Below, piece by piece: positions 13,724-20,412 of a stretch of 20,412 nt of DNA. The stretch comes from Actinomycetes bacterium. GTDB lineage: Bacteria; Actinomycetota; Acidimicrobiia; Spongiisociales; UBA5794. Made by a program: the position numbers and the translations under genes. The stretch is taken from the NCBI GenBank assembly GCA_024640745.1, contig JAHEEL010000015.1:1-20412 (forward strand), given 5' to 3'. The stretch's first letter is position 1. The number at the start of each line of letters is the position of its first letter. Below the pieces are notes generated by a model. That model ran no database searches, was not told the DNA's origin, and saw nothing but the letters and a program-made list of their open reading frames with translations.

Positions 13724-15600
13724 GGCGTCTCTCCGACCATCCTCATCGACGAGACCGGCTCGTACAACGTCGTGCGCTGGCGGGGGGTCCTTCCGATCGA
13801 CGCGATCGCAGCGGTGAAATCACCGGCGTTCACCATCGTCCCGTGCGAGGCTCCGGCGGCTGCCGAGATGTACTCGTCCATCAGGGTCCCGCCGAGGTCG
13901 TTTGCGCCCGCCGCCAGCAGCGTGAGTCCACCGTCGAGACCCAGCTTCACCCACGATGCCTGGATGTTGTCGATGAGGCCGCTGAACGCGATTCGAGCGA
14001 CGGCGTGGACGAGCACGACCTCGTCCCAGGTCGGTCCCGGCCTTGCGTTGCCGCGCACGTAGATCGGCGCCCCCATGTGCACGAACGGCAGGGGCACGAA
14101 CTCGGTGAAGCCGCCCGTCTGCTGCTGGATCACGCGGATCGTCTCGATGTGGTTCGCCCACGCTTCCGCATCATCGATGTGCCCAAACATCATGGTGGCC
14201 GTCGACCGGAGTCCGAGTTCGTGCGCGGTCAGCATCACGTCGGCCCATTGCGCCGTCCTGATCTTGTCGGGGCACAGATGGGCGCGCACCCGGTCATCGA
14301 GAATCTCTGCCGCCGTCCCGGGCAGCGTTCCGAGACCCGCGTTGCGCAGGATCATGAGAAAGTCGCGCACCGGCATCCCCAATGTCTCGGCGCCCTGCCA
14401 GACCTCGAGCGGAGTGAACCCGTGAACGTGCATCTCCGGCACGGCCGCCTTGATGGACGCGAGAACGGTGACGTAGAACTCGCCCGTGAAGTCGGGGTGG
14501 ATGCCGCCCTGGAGGCAGACCTCCGTAGCGCCGCGGTTCCACGCGTCGACTGATCGCTCGACGACTTGCGGGACCGAGAGCAGATAGGGATCCTCACGCA
14601 GATTGAGCGACCGGGGCCCTTTCGAGAATGCGCAGAAGCCGCACTTGTAGGTGCATTGGTTCGTGTAGTTGATGTTGCGATTGACGACGAACGACACCGT
14701 GTCGCCGTTGGTTCGCCGGCGCAGGATGTTGGCTGCGGCCGCAATCGATTCGACCTCGCCGCCACGAGCCTCGAACAACGTCCGCACCTCCTCCCGACTC
14801 GGGCGGTGGCCGTCGAGGGCCCGGTCCAGGATTCGCCGGACCTCCCCTCCGTCCGCACGATTCTGCGGTGGCGAGCCGTTCCGCCAGGCATCGTCGACCC
14901 ACTGCGCCGAGAATCGGCCGGGCGCGTTCGGCGCCGGCAGATCCTTGCCGGGTGCCCACTCGGTTCTCGGGCGCGCACCGCCCGACGCGTCGACGAGGTC
15001 GAGATACGCCTTGAAGGAGCCGGGGTCGAGCCGGTCGCGAACTGTGTCGATGCCGACCCCGATCGGGATCGCCGTTCGCTCGACGAGCGCGAACGGGAGC
15101 GCGTCGCGAAGCAAGCCGATTGCCTCGGTGTCCCATCCCCGGAGAATCAGATCCCGTGCGCCAACGCTCACCGCCTCGAGTGCCTCGTCTACGGTGTCGA
15201 CGAAGACCGAGACCCTCGCGTCGATACCGGGAAGCGACGCGATCGACGACGCGTCGGCGACGCTGCTCCTTCCGACGCGCAGGAACGCGGCCTGTGTCCG
15301 GGCGAGCGCATCGATCGTGTCAGCTCTGAAATCCCCGGCTCGGACGGTGATCTGCCATCCGGCAACGCCGGCTTCGGCGAGGGCGAGGGCTGTGCCGGGC
15401 GCGGCGACGTACGCGGGAGCCGATACGGCTCCCTGGTGGCTGGAAATGGGCAGCAGCCCCCCGGCCAATGCGGCGTCGCGGTCGTCGGCCGTCAGACGCG
15501 CGACCTCCACCGCGGTCGAGCCCTCGCGCCTCCTGGCCTCGGCCCAACGGTGCCGAATTCTCTCGGCAGGGCGCAGTCGAATGAAACTGATGGTGGTCAT
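13720..15600 (-). CDS. cofH: FO synthase subunit 2 (CofH) with extra N-terminal domain
   Basis: CofH is a radical SAM enzyme that joins a tyrosine-derived radical to 5-amino-6-ribitylaminouracil; CofG then completes FO, the deazaflavin of coenzyme F420. The C-terminal part (from about residue 250) is canonical: the cluster motif CTYKCGFC (Cys316, Cys320, Cys323), CLQGGIHPDFTGEFY, HGFTPLEVW, GLGTLPGTAAEIL, STATMMFGH and EFVPLPFVHMGAPI. The start is ATG 15600, overlapping the cofG stop (ATGA), giving 626 residues, about 240 more than ordinary CofH. Residues 1-250 show no radical SAM cysteines but alternate short hydrophobic strands and helices (for example GWQITV, AAFLRVG, ARVSVFVDT, DLILRG, IPIGVGI), resembling part of a TIM barrel. 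I do not recognise this domain. The frame is continuous with no sign of decay. Confidence 0.92.
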   Translation of the reverse strand: MTTISFIRLRPAERIRHRWAEARRREGSTAVEVARLTADDRDAALAGGLLPISSHQGAVSAPAYVAAPGTALALAEAGVAGWQITVRAGDFRADTIDALARTQAAFLRVGRSSVADASSIASLPGIDARVSVFVDTVDEALEAVSVGARDLILRGWDTEAIGLLRDALPFALVERTAIPIGVGIDTVRDRLDPGSFKAYLDLVDASGGARPRTEWAPGKDLPAPNAPGRFSAQWVDDAWRNGSPPQNRADGGEVRRILDRALDGHRPSREEVRTLFEARGGEVESIAAAANILRRRTNGDTVSFVVNRNINYTNQCTYKCGFCAFSKGPRSLNLREDPYLLSVPQVVERSVDAWNRGATEVCLQGGIHPDFTGEFYVTVLASIKAAVPEMHVHGFTPLEVWQGAETLGMPVRDFLMILRNAGLGTLPGTAAEILDDRVRAHLCPDKIRTAQWADVMLTAHELGLRSTATMMFGHIDDAEAWANHIETIRVIQQQTGGFTEFVPLPFVHMGAPIYVRGNARPGPTWDEVVLVHAVARIAFSGLIDNIQASWVKLGLDGGLTLLAAGANDLGGTLMDEYISAAAGASHGTMVNAGDFTAAIASIGRTPRQRTTLYEPVSSMRMVGETP

Positions 15601-16733
15601 GCCGTTGCGATCTTGATCGGCACAGCGTACCCGCGACCGTCGGCTGCACCGACGAGCTTGGCCCACAATCCCGCGTCGATCCAGTGCGCATCGACGTACT
15701 CCGGATACACCGGCAATCGCTGTTTCAGTTCAAAGCCGGCAGCTTCAGTCACGTCGTGGAGGCGCTCGAGCTGTGGCCAGGGAGCCTCCGGGTTCACCCA
15801 GTCGATCGTGAGCGGTGAGACGCCACCCCAGTCGTTGATCCCGGCATCGAGGTAGACGCCGAAGTCGTCCGTGAGGTTCGGCGGAACCTGGAGGTTCATC
15901 TCGGCGCCGAACACCCAACGGGCAAGGGCGACGATCGTTGCGAAGTACTCGGTTGCCGGAGCGGGCGCGCCGCGCATGCGAGTGTCGGCCTTGGGCTGGA
16001 AGTTCTGGATGATGATCTCCTGGAGGTGTCCGAGTCGGCTCTGCACCGCAGCAAGAGCAAAGAGGCTCTCGACCACCTCGGCCGGCGTCTCTCCGATCCC
16101 GATCAGCACGCCAGTCGTGAATGGGATCCGCAGCCGCCCGGCCGTTTCGATGGTCTCCATGCGAGCTCCGGGTTCTTTGTCCGGACAGGCGTGGTGGGGC
16201 ATCCCTGGTTCCATGAGGCGCGGCGAGATGTTCTCGAGCATGAGGCCGAGCGACGGATTCGACCGGCGAAGTACGCGCTGGGTCGTCGCGTCCATGAGAC
16301 CCGGGTTCGCGTGCGGAAAGACCGCCGTCTCGTCGACCACACGCTCCGTGAGTGAGCGAACGTAGTCGAGAGTCGATGCGTGGCCACTGTCGTCGAGGAA
16401 CGCCCGAGCGGCAGGCCAGCGATCCTCCGGGCGGTCACCGAGTGTGAAGAGCGCCTCGGTGCATCCCCGACGCTCGCCGGCGCGCACGATGGCCATGACC
16501 TCGTCCGGCGTGAGGTACGCTCCCCCGCCGCCCGGCGGCTTCGCGAACGTGCAGTAGGTGCATCGGTCGCGGCACATCGTCGTGACCGGAACGAACACCT
16601 TCCGGCTGTACGTCACGGTTCTCCCTTTTCCGGCATCGCGCAGGCGCCTGGCCTCGACGAATAGCGGCGCCGACGGCGCAGCGCCCGTGAGGAATCGGTG
16701 GGCGAGTTCGGGATCGGGTGCCGGCAACGGCAT
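15597..16733 (-). CDS. cofG: FO synthase subunit 1 (CofG)
   Basis: CofG is the radical SAM partner of CofH that closes the deazaflavin ring of FO. The 378-residue protein has the cluster motif CRDRCTYC (Cys54, Cys58, Cys61), FTLGDRPEDRWPAAR, HANPGLM, the SLGLMLENISPRL segment, TGVLIGIGET, IIIQNFQPK and INDWGGVSPLT. All are typical of CofG or of the N-terminal half of fused FbiC. Mycobacteria use one fused FbiC polypeptide; here the two enzymes are separate genes joined by an ATGA overlap. It is the first gene of the cofG-cofH-tetR operon. FO presence implies F420-dependent enzymes elsewhere in the genome; fbiA, fbiB and fbiD are not in this window. Confidence 0.95.
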   Translation of the reverse strand: MPLPAPDPELAHRFLTGAAPSAPLFVEARRLRDAGKGRTVTYSRKVFVPVTTMCRDRCTYCTFAKPPGGGGAYLTPDEVMAIVRAGERRGCTEALFTLGDRPEDRWPAARAFLDDSGHASTLDYVRSLTERVVDETAVFPHANPGLMDATTQRVLRRSNPSLGLMLENISPRLMEPGMPHHACPDKEPGARMETIETAGRLRIPFTTGVLIGIGETPAEVVESLFALAAVQSRLGHLQEIIIQNFQPKADTRMRGAPAPATEYFATIVALARWVFGAEMNLQVPPNLTDDFGVYLDAGINDWGGVSPLTIDWVNPEAPWPQLERLHDVTEAAGFELKQRLPVYPEYVDAHWIDAGLWAKLVGAADGRGYAVPIKIATA

Positions 16734-16852
16734 CGGTCGAACCTATCACACCCTCGTGCGCTCCGTGACGGGTCGCCGGCGGAGTCGGAGGGTGTCGATA
16801 CCCTCGCGCATTCGCTCCTCGGCCAGCCGTCGGTGGTCGGTAACCTCGCCAC
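16734..16852. promoter_or_regulatory. Divergent promoter region between cofG and the lipoprotein gene
   Basis: For cofG, minus-strand TAGGTT (16745-16740) is six bases before the ATG. For the lipoprotein gene, plus-strand TAACCT (16841-16846) is six bases before its ATG. Both fit leaderless transcripts. The motif GAGGGTGT appears as ACACCCTC at 16748-16755 and as GAGGGTGT at 16788-16795, with a further partial inverted copy ACCCTC at 16800-16805. GAGGGT and ACCCTC at 16788-16805 form a 6-bp inverted repeat with a 6-base centre. These could be operator sites, perhaps for the TetR protein; that link is inference. Confidence 0.45.
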
Positions 16853-17713
16853 ATGCGCGTTGCACTCCTGTTCGTGTCCTTGGCCGTGCTCGCCGCTGCG
16901 TGCACGAGTACCGACGCGCAAGACACCACCACAACGCTTGCACCGCCGTCCACGACTTCGACCGTTGCGTCCGATGCTCCCGCCTGCCTTGCGGGCGAAC
17001 TGCCGTTTGTCGAAAGTGGCACCGTTGCCGCGCTCGACAGTCAGGGTCGCGATGCCAAGGCCGTTGGCGGGATTCGCTGGTATCCCCTCGAGGGGTGCGA
17101 ACGGCTTGAGATCGAATTCCTCTCGGCCACCGGCGCCCCGGCGACACGCATCGGCCCGGTCGGCGTGTCGATGCTCGCCGACCAGGGCATCGTCCGCGTC
17201 AACCTGTCGGACGACATCGTGGACTCAGCCGTCGCCGACACAACCCTCAATGGGGTACTGATCGATCACTGGTACGTCGTCGAAGACGGCGACGACGGCC
17301 TCGTCGTCGATCTCCACCTGAACGAGCGGACGGCCGCTCGGGCGTTCACCACCACATCGCCTGCACGACTCGTCATCGACTTGCAGGCAACGGGCGACGA
17401 TCGGCCGCTCGCGTCGTCGATCTCAAGCGACGGCATCGTCGTCCTGAGCCCCCAAGGCGGGGTCAGCCTCTACCCACTGCAGGTCGGCGGATATGCCGCG
17501 CCCGAGATCGATGCCATCAGACTTCGCCTGACCGATCCGACGGGGGTTGCCATCGACCGGTCGGTGTCGACGCTGTCGACGACCCACGTCTGGCACGCCT
17601 TCGGCGTCGCCCTGAACGACGGCCCGTCCGGCTCCGTCGACCTCCTCGTCGGAACCGTCGACAGCGCCGGTGAGCCCGTGTTCGACATCCAGATCCCCCT
17701 CGACCTCCCGTGA
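16853..17713 (+). CDS. Secreted lipoprotein with AMIN-like and Gmad2-like regions
   Basis: The 286-residue product starts with a lipoprotein signal: MRV, a hydrophobic stretch (residues 4-16) and a lipobox ending AAAC with Cys17 as the lipidation site. A Thr/Ser-rich linker follows (18-43). The middle region ends with RAFTTTSPARLVIDL (163-177), resembling the AMIN domain's last strands. The C-terminal part (about 192-286) with VVLSPQGGVSLYPLQVGGYA and paired beta strands resembles Gmad2, an immunoglobulin-like domain. Both assignments are by eye and tentative. Cys45 and Cys82 could form a disulfide. Such proteins are thought to sit on the outer membrane face or wall. It is divergent from cofG and convergent with the ATP-grasp gene. 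Confidence 0.85.
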   Translation: MRVALLFVSLAVLAAACTSTDAQDTTTTLAPPSTTSTVASDAPACLAGELPFVESGTVAALDSQGRDAKAVGGIRWYPLEGCERLEIEFLSATGAPATRIGPVGVSMLADQGIVRVNLSDDIVDSAVADTTLNGVLIDHWYVVEDGDDGLVVDLHLNERTAARAFTTTSPARLVIDLQATGDDRPLASSISSDGIVVLSPQGGVSLYPLQVGGYAAPEIDAIRLRLTDPTGVAIDRSVSTLSTTHVWHAFGVALNDGPSGSVDLLVGTVDSAGEPVFDIQIPLDLP

Positions 17714-17724
17714 ACCGTTTCCAT

Positions 17725-17744
17725 GGAGCCGAGTGGCCGGCTCC
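17725..17744 (+). terminator. Hairpin after the lipoprotein gene, possible terminator
   Basis: GGAGCC (17725-17730) pairs perfectly with GGCTCC (17739-17744) across an 8-base loop, 12 bases after the lipoprotein stop codon. There is no T tract, so this would be a weak or atypical terminator in a high-GC genome. Confidence 0.35.
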
Positions 17745-17763
17745 GCGGTATCAAGACGGTCCG

Positions 17764-17798
17764 GGTCTCGCGTCTAGCGTCTCACGTCTCGAGTCTTG
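17764..17798. repeat. 7-bp tandem repeat (GAGACGN type), five units
   Basis: Plus-strand heptamers GGTCTCG, CGTCTAG, CGTCTCA, CGTCTCG and AGTCTTG follow each other; on the minus strand each carries AGAC. The array lies between two convergent genes and overlaps the last codons and the stop of the ATP-grasp gene, whose C-terminal ARLET is encoded by it. Confidence 0.65.
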
Positions 17799-19173
17799 CC
17801 GTTTCCTGCCGGCATAGATCCGGTGCCGGCACCAGTCGCGGCATGTCGAGCTCCCACAGCTCTCTGGCCAGCTCGAGGGTGGCGACAACCCGGACGGCGA
17901 CCGACGGGCCGATCGGAGTTCGATCCGGGTCGAAACGCACGACGATGATCGATCCCATCGCCGCTGGACCGATCTCCATGACGGCATCCGTGGAGCCGTC
18001 GGGGTCGACGGCAACCGCTCGTTCTTCGACGAACCGGATACCGGCGCGTGCACCCTTGTAGCGTCCCTTGAGTGGCAGAAGCGATCCGCCCCGGCGTGAC
18101 TCCTGCGCCTCACCGACGATGAATGTCTCGAGTTCGTTCGCATTGACGTCGAGGTCTCCTTCGATCAGCATGCGCTCCATCGACTCGAGCGGCACGTTGG
18201 CGGCCCGGGAGTGCAGGCCATGGCCGATGCTGAGACGCGGGTTGAGTTCGGTGGGAAGGAAGCCCTCTGCCGTGCACACGCCGTCGATCCCGAATCCGCC
18301 GAGGTAGCCGTAGCGTTCGGCCAAGACGGCGCCGACGCGCCGCGCGGCCAGGCGCATTTCGTCCCGCACGGCGATCGGCGGATTCCAGAAGTTGGCGGCT
18401 TGTCCGTATACGAACTCCGGGCGCGTGGCATGTCGCATGATGATCATCTCGATTGGGAGAAACACCGCAACTCCGTCGTTCGTGATGAACCCGTGAATCG
18501 AGCAAGGTAGCCCGTCGAGGAACGGCATCACCCGTACATCAACAGCGTGATTGGCGAACCATTCGACAGCCGGACCGACATCGCGGCGGTCGCGCACCCA
18601 GCGCGCGTACTCGCCTCCCCCATGCCAACCCTCGGTGTTGTCGGCCACCCAGACCGTGCCGGAATCCGACGCCAACGCCCTCGCTGCCTCGGCCGCCTCA
18701 TCGACCGGCACCACCACGGCGGGAGCGCGCCTGATCCCCGCCTCGTCCCAGAGACGATCGACCGTCGTCTTGTCTTCGAGCGCACCCCAGGATTCAGGGC
18801 GCGTTCCGTAGACCGGCCTGCCGGCCAAGGTTGAACGGCGACTGAAGCCGCCGCCGAGCACCTGTGCCTCATGGCGGGGGTCGAAGGAATCCACGGCGCC
18901 GAGCAGTTCATTCGAAGGGTGCTCCACCGACTCGAGGAAGGCCCGGATGCCGCGCATCACCGTTTCTTCGCTCACCCGCGTGTAGTAGAAGCGTTCAGCC
19001 TTCGGAAGATCACCCACGCCCTCCACTCCCGCAACGACCATCACGCCGGCAGCGCCCCAATCCTTCAGCTGATTGGCGACGGCGGTCGCCCCCGCCGCAG
19101 CATCCGCCGTCAGAATCCATCTTCGGTCGCGATGAAAGTCGGCAAGGGTGCGCGTCGCCTGTTCGAGGTCCAT
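17782..19173 (-). CDS. ATP-grasp family enzyme, substrate unknown
   Basis: This 463-residue protein has an ATP-grasp pattern, the fold of carboxylate-amine/thiol ligases. An N-terminal pre-ATP-grasp region (about 1-130) is followed by DKTTVDRLWDEAGIRRAP (134-151), the usual start of the ATP-binding part. A glycine-rich loop NTEGWHGGGEYARW (179-192) comes next, then VDVRVMPFLDGLPCSIHGFI (211-230). A metal-binding segment TELNPR has Glu309 and Asn311. The tail after about 360 (RGGSLLPLKGRYKG onward) may be a further domain. No family with a known substrate is recognised; peptide, amino-acid or cofactor ligation are all open. Promoter TAGGCT lies six bases before the ATG. It is transcribed alone, convergent with the lipoprotein gene. 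Confidence 0.82.
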   Translation of the reverse strand: MDLEQATRTLADFHRDRRWILTADAAAGATAVANQLKDWGAAGVMVVAGVEGVGDLPKAERFYYTRVSEETVMRGIRAFLESVEHPSNELLGAVDSFDPRHEAQVLGGGFSRRSTLAGRPVYGTRPESWGALEDKTTVDRLWDEAGIRRAPAVVVPVDEAAEAARALASDSGTVWVADNTEGWHGGGEYARWVRDRRDVGPAVEWFANHAVDVRVMPFLDGLPCSIHGFITNDGVAVFLPIEMIIMRHATRPEFVYGQAANFWNPPIAVRDEMRLAARRVGAVLAERYGYLGGFGIDGVCTAEGFLPTELNPRLSIGHGLHSRAANVPLESMERMLIEGDLDVNANELETFIVGEAQESRRGGSLLPLKGRYKGARAGIRFVEERAVAVDPDGSTDAVMEIGPAAMGSIIVVRFDPDRTPIGPSVAVRVVATLELARELWELDMPRLVPAPDLCRQETARLET

Positions 19174-19179
19174 GGGCGG

Positions 19180-19185
19180 AGCCTA
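19180..19185 (-). promoter_or_regulatory. Putative -10 element for leaderless ATP-grasp mRNA
   Basis: On the minus strand TAGGCT is followed by CCGCCC and the ATG at 19173, six bases, again the leaderless geometry. No ribosome-binding site is visible. Confidence 0.45.
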
Positions 19186-19242
19186 CGCGAGGCATGCCAA
19201 CCGTCGGTGCGACAAGGCGGGGACAGCCTGGCGCGGCTCCGG

Positions 19243-19270
19243 TCTTTGCTCTTTGCTCTTTGCTCTTTGC
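19243..19270. repeat. Perfect 7-bp tandem repeat TCTTTGC, four units
   Basis: Four exact copies of TCTTTGC begin at 19243, 19250, 19257 and 19264, followed by a broken copy TCTTCCT. They lie in the 136-base gap between the divergent ATP-grasp and HNH genes, just upstream of the HNH promoter. The perfect copies suggest recent slippage; the unit is unlike the GAGAC-type arrays but has the same period. Confidence 0.9.
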
Positions 19271-19282
19271 TCTTCCTTTTGT

Positions 19283-19308
19283 GTCACACCCATTGGATAT
19301 GTTGTGAC
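19283..19308 (+). promoter_or_regulatory. Putative leaderless promoter with inverted repeat for the HNH gene
   Basis: TATGTT (19298-19303) ends six bases before the ATG at 19310, so the mRNA probably starts at the start codon. GTCACA (19283-19288) and TGTGAC (19303-19308) form a perfect 6-bp inverted repeat spanning this -10. GTGTCACAC (19281-19289) is itself an odd palindrome. This arrangement suggests control by a dimeric DNA-binding protein. No -35 is recognisable. Confidence 0.5.
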
Positions 19309-19309
19309 C

Positions 19310-20412
19310 ATGTTGTTGTGGTCTTCATCCTGGACGATCGATGAGATGCATGCCGAGTTCGCGGAGGCGGAGGCGCAGATCTCCGAGTTGCGGAACCGGC
19401 AGGCGGTGATCGTCAACGAACTCGACAAAGCCAACATTCCGGCGGGTGCGGGGCACCGGTCGATGCCGGAGTACCTCGTAGCCCGGTTCGATCTCTCACC
19501 TGCGTCTGCTGGCGTGTTGGGGTTTGCGGGGCGCCGGTTCCGACGCCATCGGCAGATCCAGCGCCGGTGTGCACGCCAAGAACTGAGCTTTGAGCGCGCG
19601 GTGGCGATGATGCGCCTGGCCGATGCCGGAGCCGACCGCGACACCCTGGCCTTTTCGGAGTCGTTGGATCTGAACGGCGTGGCACGGTTGACCGCGAAGC
19701 TCCGTCGGGTGTCGCGTGTCGATGAGCGCCAGGCATTCGAGGAACGCTTCGTGGCGATTCAACCGACGTTGGATGAGTCGTCGTGGCGCCTGTCGGGACA
19801 GTTGCCGGCCGTGGACGGCCATGTGGTCGAACAAGCCCTCCAGGCGCGTTCCGACGAGTTCCGGGCCCTCCCCGGCGGTGAGACCTGTAGTCGGGGCCAA
19901 CGCCGGGCCGACGCGCTCGTCGCGATGGCCCACGATTCGCTCGACCGCACCCGCGATCCCAAGACCCCTTCCAGCGGGTCGGTCAGTGTGTTTGTCGATC
20001 TCGATGAAGCCGTTCACACGGGCGCGGAGTCTGGGTGCCAGATCGAGTACGGACCGAGGGTGGGTCCTGCGGTACTCGAAGAACTCCTTTGCACCGGTGT
20101 GGTGCAGACCATCGGCCTCTCCAACGGCCAACCCGTCTCCACCTCCCACGCGGCGCGGGCGATCCCGCCCGCCGTGCGTCGTTTCGTCGCAAGACGCGAT
20201 GGCGGGTGTGTCGTCGCAGGGTGTACGTCTCGGTATCGGCTCGAACCGCACCACATCCGCCTCCGTACACACGGTGGGTCGCATGACCCGAGGAACCTCG
20301 CCACGCTCTGCTGGTTCCACCACCATGTCGCCATCCACCACAACGGCCTCAACCTCGACCCGAACACCCCACCACTCCGCCGCCGCCTCACCCGCACCCC
20401 CACCGGCACCGA
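19310..20412 (+). CDS. DUF222 - HNH endonuclease (13E12-repeat type), partial at right edge
   Basis: The frame from ATG 19310 is open to the right edge (367 codons, no stop). Residues about 10-210 form the helical DUF222 domain, with AMMRLADAGADRDTLAFSE and LPAVDGHVVEQALQARSDEF. The HNH nuclease is at the C-terminus: Cys300 and Cys305 in GCVVAGC, LEPHHIR (His314, His315), HDPRNL (Asn329) and LCWFHHH (Cys334, His337-339). The Cys pairs would bind structural zinc and the His/Asn residues the catalytic metal. The family, related to the mycobacterial 13E12 repeat, is often present in many near-identical copies in actinobacteria and is suspected to be mobile or homing-like, but its role is unproven. 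Only the extreme C-terminus is missing. Minus-strand frames here are shadows. Confidence 0.92.
   Translation, partial: MLLWSSSWTIDEMHAEFAEAEAQISELRNRQAVIVNELDKANIPAGAGHRSMPEYLVARFDLSPASAGVLGFAGRRFRRHRQIQRRCARQELSFERAVAMMRLADAGADRDTLAFSESLDLNGVARLTAKLRRVSRVDERQAFEERFVAIQPTLDESSWRLSGQLPAVDGHVVEQALQARSDEFRALPGGETCSRGQRRADALVAMAHDSLDRTRDPKTPSSGSVSVFVDLDEAVHTGAESGCQIEYGPRVGPAVLEELLCTGVVQTIGLSNGQPVSTSHAARAIPPAVRRFVARRDGGCVVAGCTSRYRLEPHHIRLRTHGGSHDPRNLATLCWFHHHVAIHHNGLNLDPNTPPLRRRLTRTPTGT

Noticed and set aside
13720..15600. cofH N-terminal part as a decayed CofG copy
   Set aside because: No CX3CX2C motif or CofG signature remains, an intact cofG is directly upstream, and the frame shows no stops or shifts.
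13843..15855. Long plus-strand frames opposite cofH (up to 429 residues)
   Set aside because: They are opposite a gene with intact radical SAM motifs, show no recognisable domain and have Arg/Ser-rich shadow composition.
19496..20341. Minus-strand 281-residue frame opposite the HNH gene
   Set aside because: The plus strand encodes clear DUF222 and HNH motifs through the same region; the minus frame has none.
1..20412. tRNA, rRNA, riboswitch, toxin-antitoxin or phage-defence systems
   Set aside because: I looked for tRNA cloverleaf ends, known riboswitch cores and typical defence domains in gaps and frames and saw none; the HNH gene is a lone 13E12-type protein, not a defence cluster.

Overview
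This GC-rich window looks chromosomal and comes from an actinobacterium, most likely the class Acidimicrobiia or a relative. That placement is inferred from gene order and gene families, not from a marker-gene tree. From memory of mycobacterial and Streptomyces maps, most of the left and middle of the window is a conserved actinobacterial housekeeping block on the minus strand: trmD, rplS, lepB, DUF2469, yraN, then comM, dprA, xerC, a WhiG-type sigma factor, rpsB, tsf, pyrH and frr. Other actinobacterial signs are the F420-precursor genes (cofG/cofH), a DUF222-HNH (13E12-type) protein, and many transcripts that appear leaderless.

Layout, left to right. Positions 1-914 hold the start of a gene downstream of frr. 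It encodes a very acidic N-terminal region with seven tandem 24-bp repeats and runs off the left edge; by position it is probably cdsA with a long disordered extension. Positions 928-3767 are the rpsB-tsf-pyrH-frr translation/UMP-kinase operon with a structured rpsB leader. Positions 3807-7854 are a comM-dprA-xerC-sigma factor operon with overlapping genes. Positions 7855-9833 are an accessory insert between comM and yraN: two small membrane proteins, an enoyl-CoA hydratase/isomerase-family protein, and a plus-strand pair (36-aa membrane peptide plus 69-aa Cys/His protein). Positions 9816-13075 are trmD-rplS-AlkA-like glycosylase-lepB-DUF2469-yraN. Positions 13136-16745 are a cofG-cofH-tetR operon for FO, the deazaflavin part of coenzyme F420; its CofH carries an unusual ~250-residue N-terminal domain. 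Positions 16853-19185 hold a lipoprotein with AMIN- and Gmad2-like regions and a convergent ATP-grasp enzyme of unknown substrate. A DUF222-HNH nuclease gene starts at 19310 and runs off the right edge.

Two genome-style patterns stand out. First, eight genes that begin transcription units have a TANNNT hexamer ending 6-7 bases before the start codon, the geometry expected of leaderless mRNAs. Genes inside operons instead use 1-4-base stop/start overlaps or Shine-Dalgarno sequences. Second, short 7-base tandem repeats, several with a GAGAC core, sit beside gene ends in three intergenic regions. No rRNA, tRNA, CRISPR array, insertion sequence or prophage was seen, and no gene-free stretch exceeds about 155 bases. 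I found no clearly new multi-gene system. The best candidates for novelty are the CofH N-terminal domain, the acidic repeat protein after frr, the 36-aa/69-aa pair behind a palindromic promoter, and the uncharacterised ATP-grasp enzyme.
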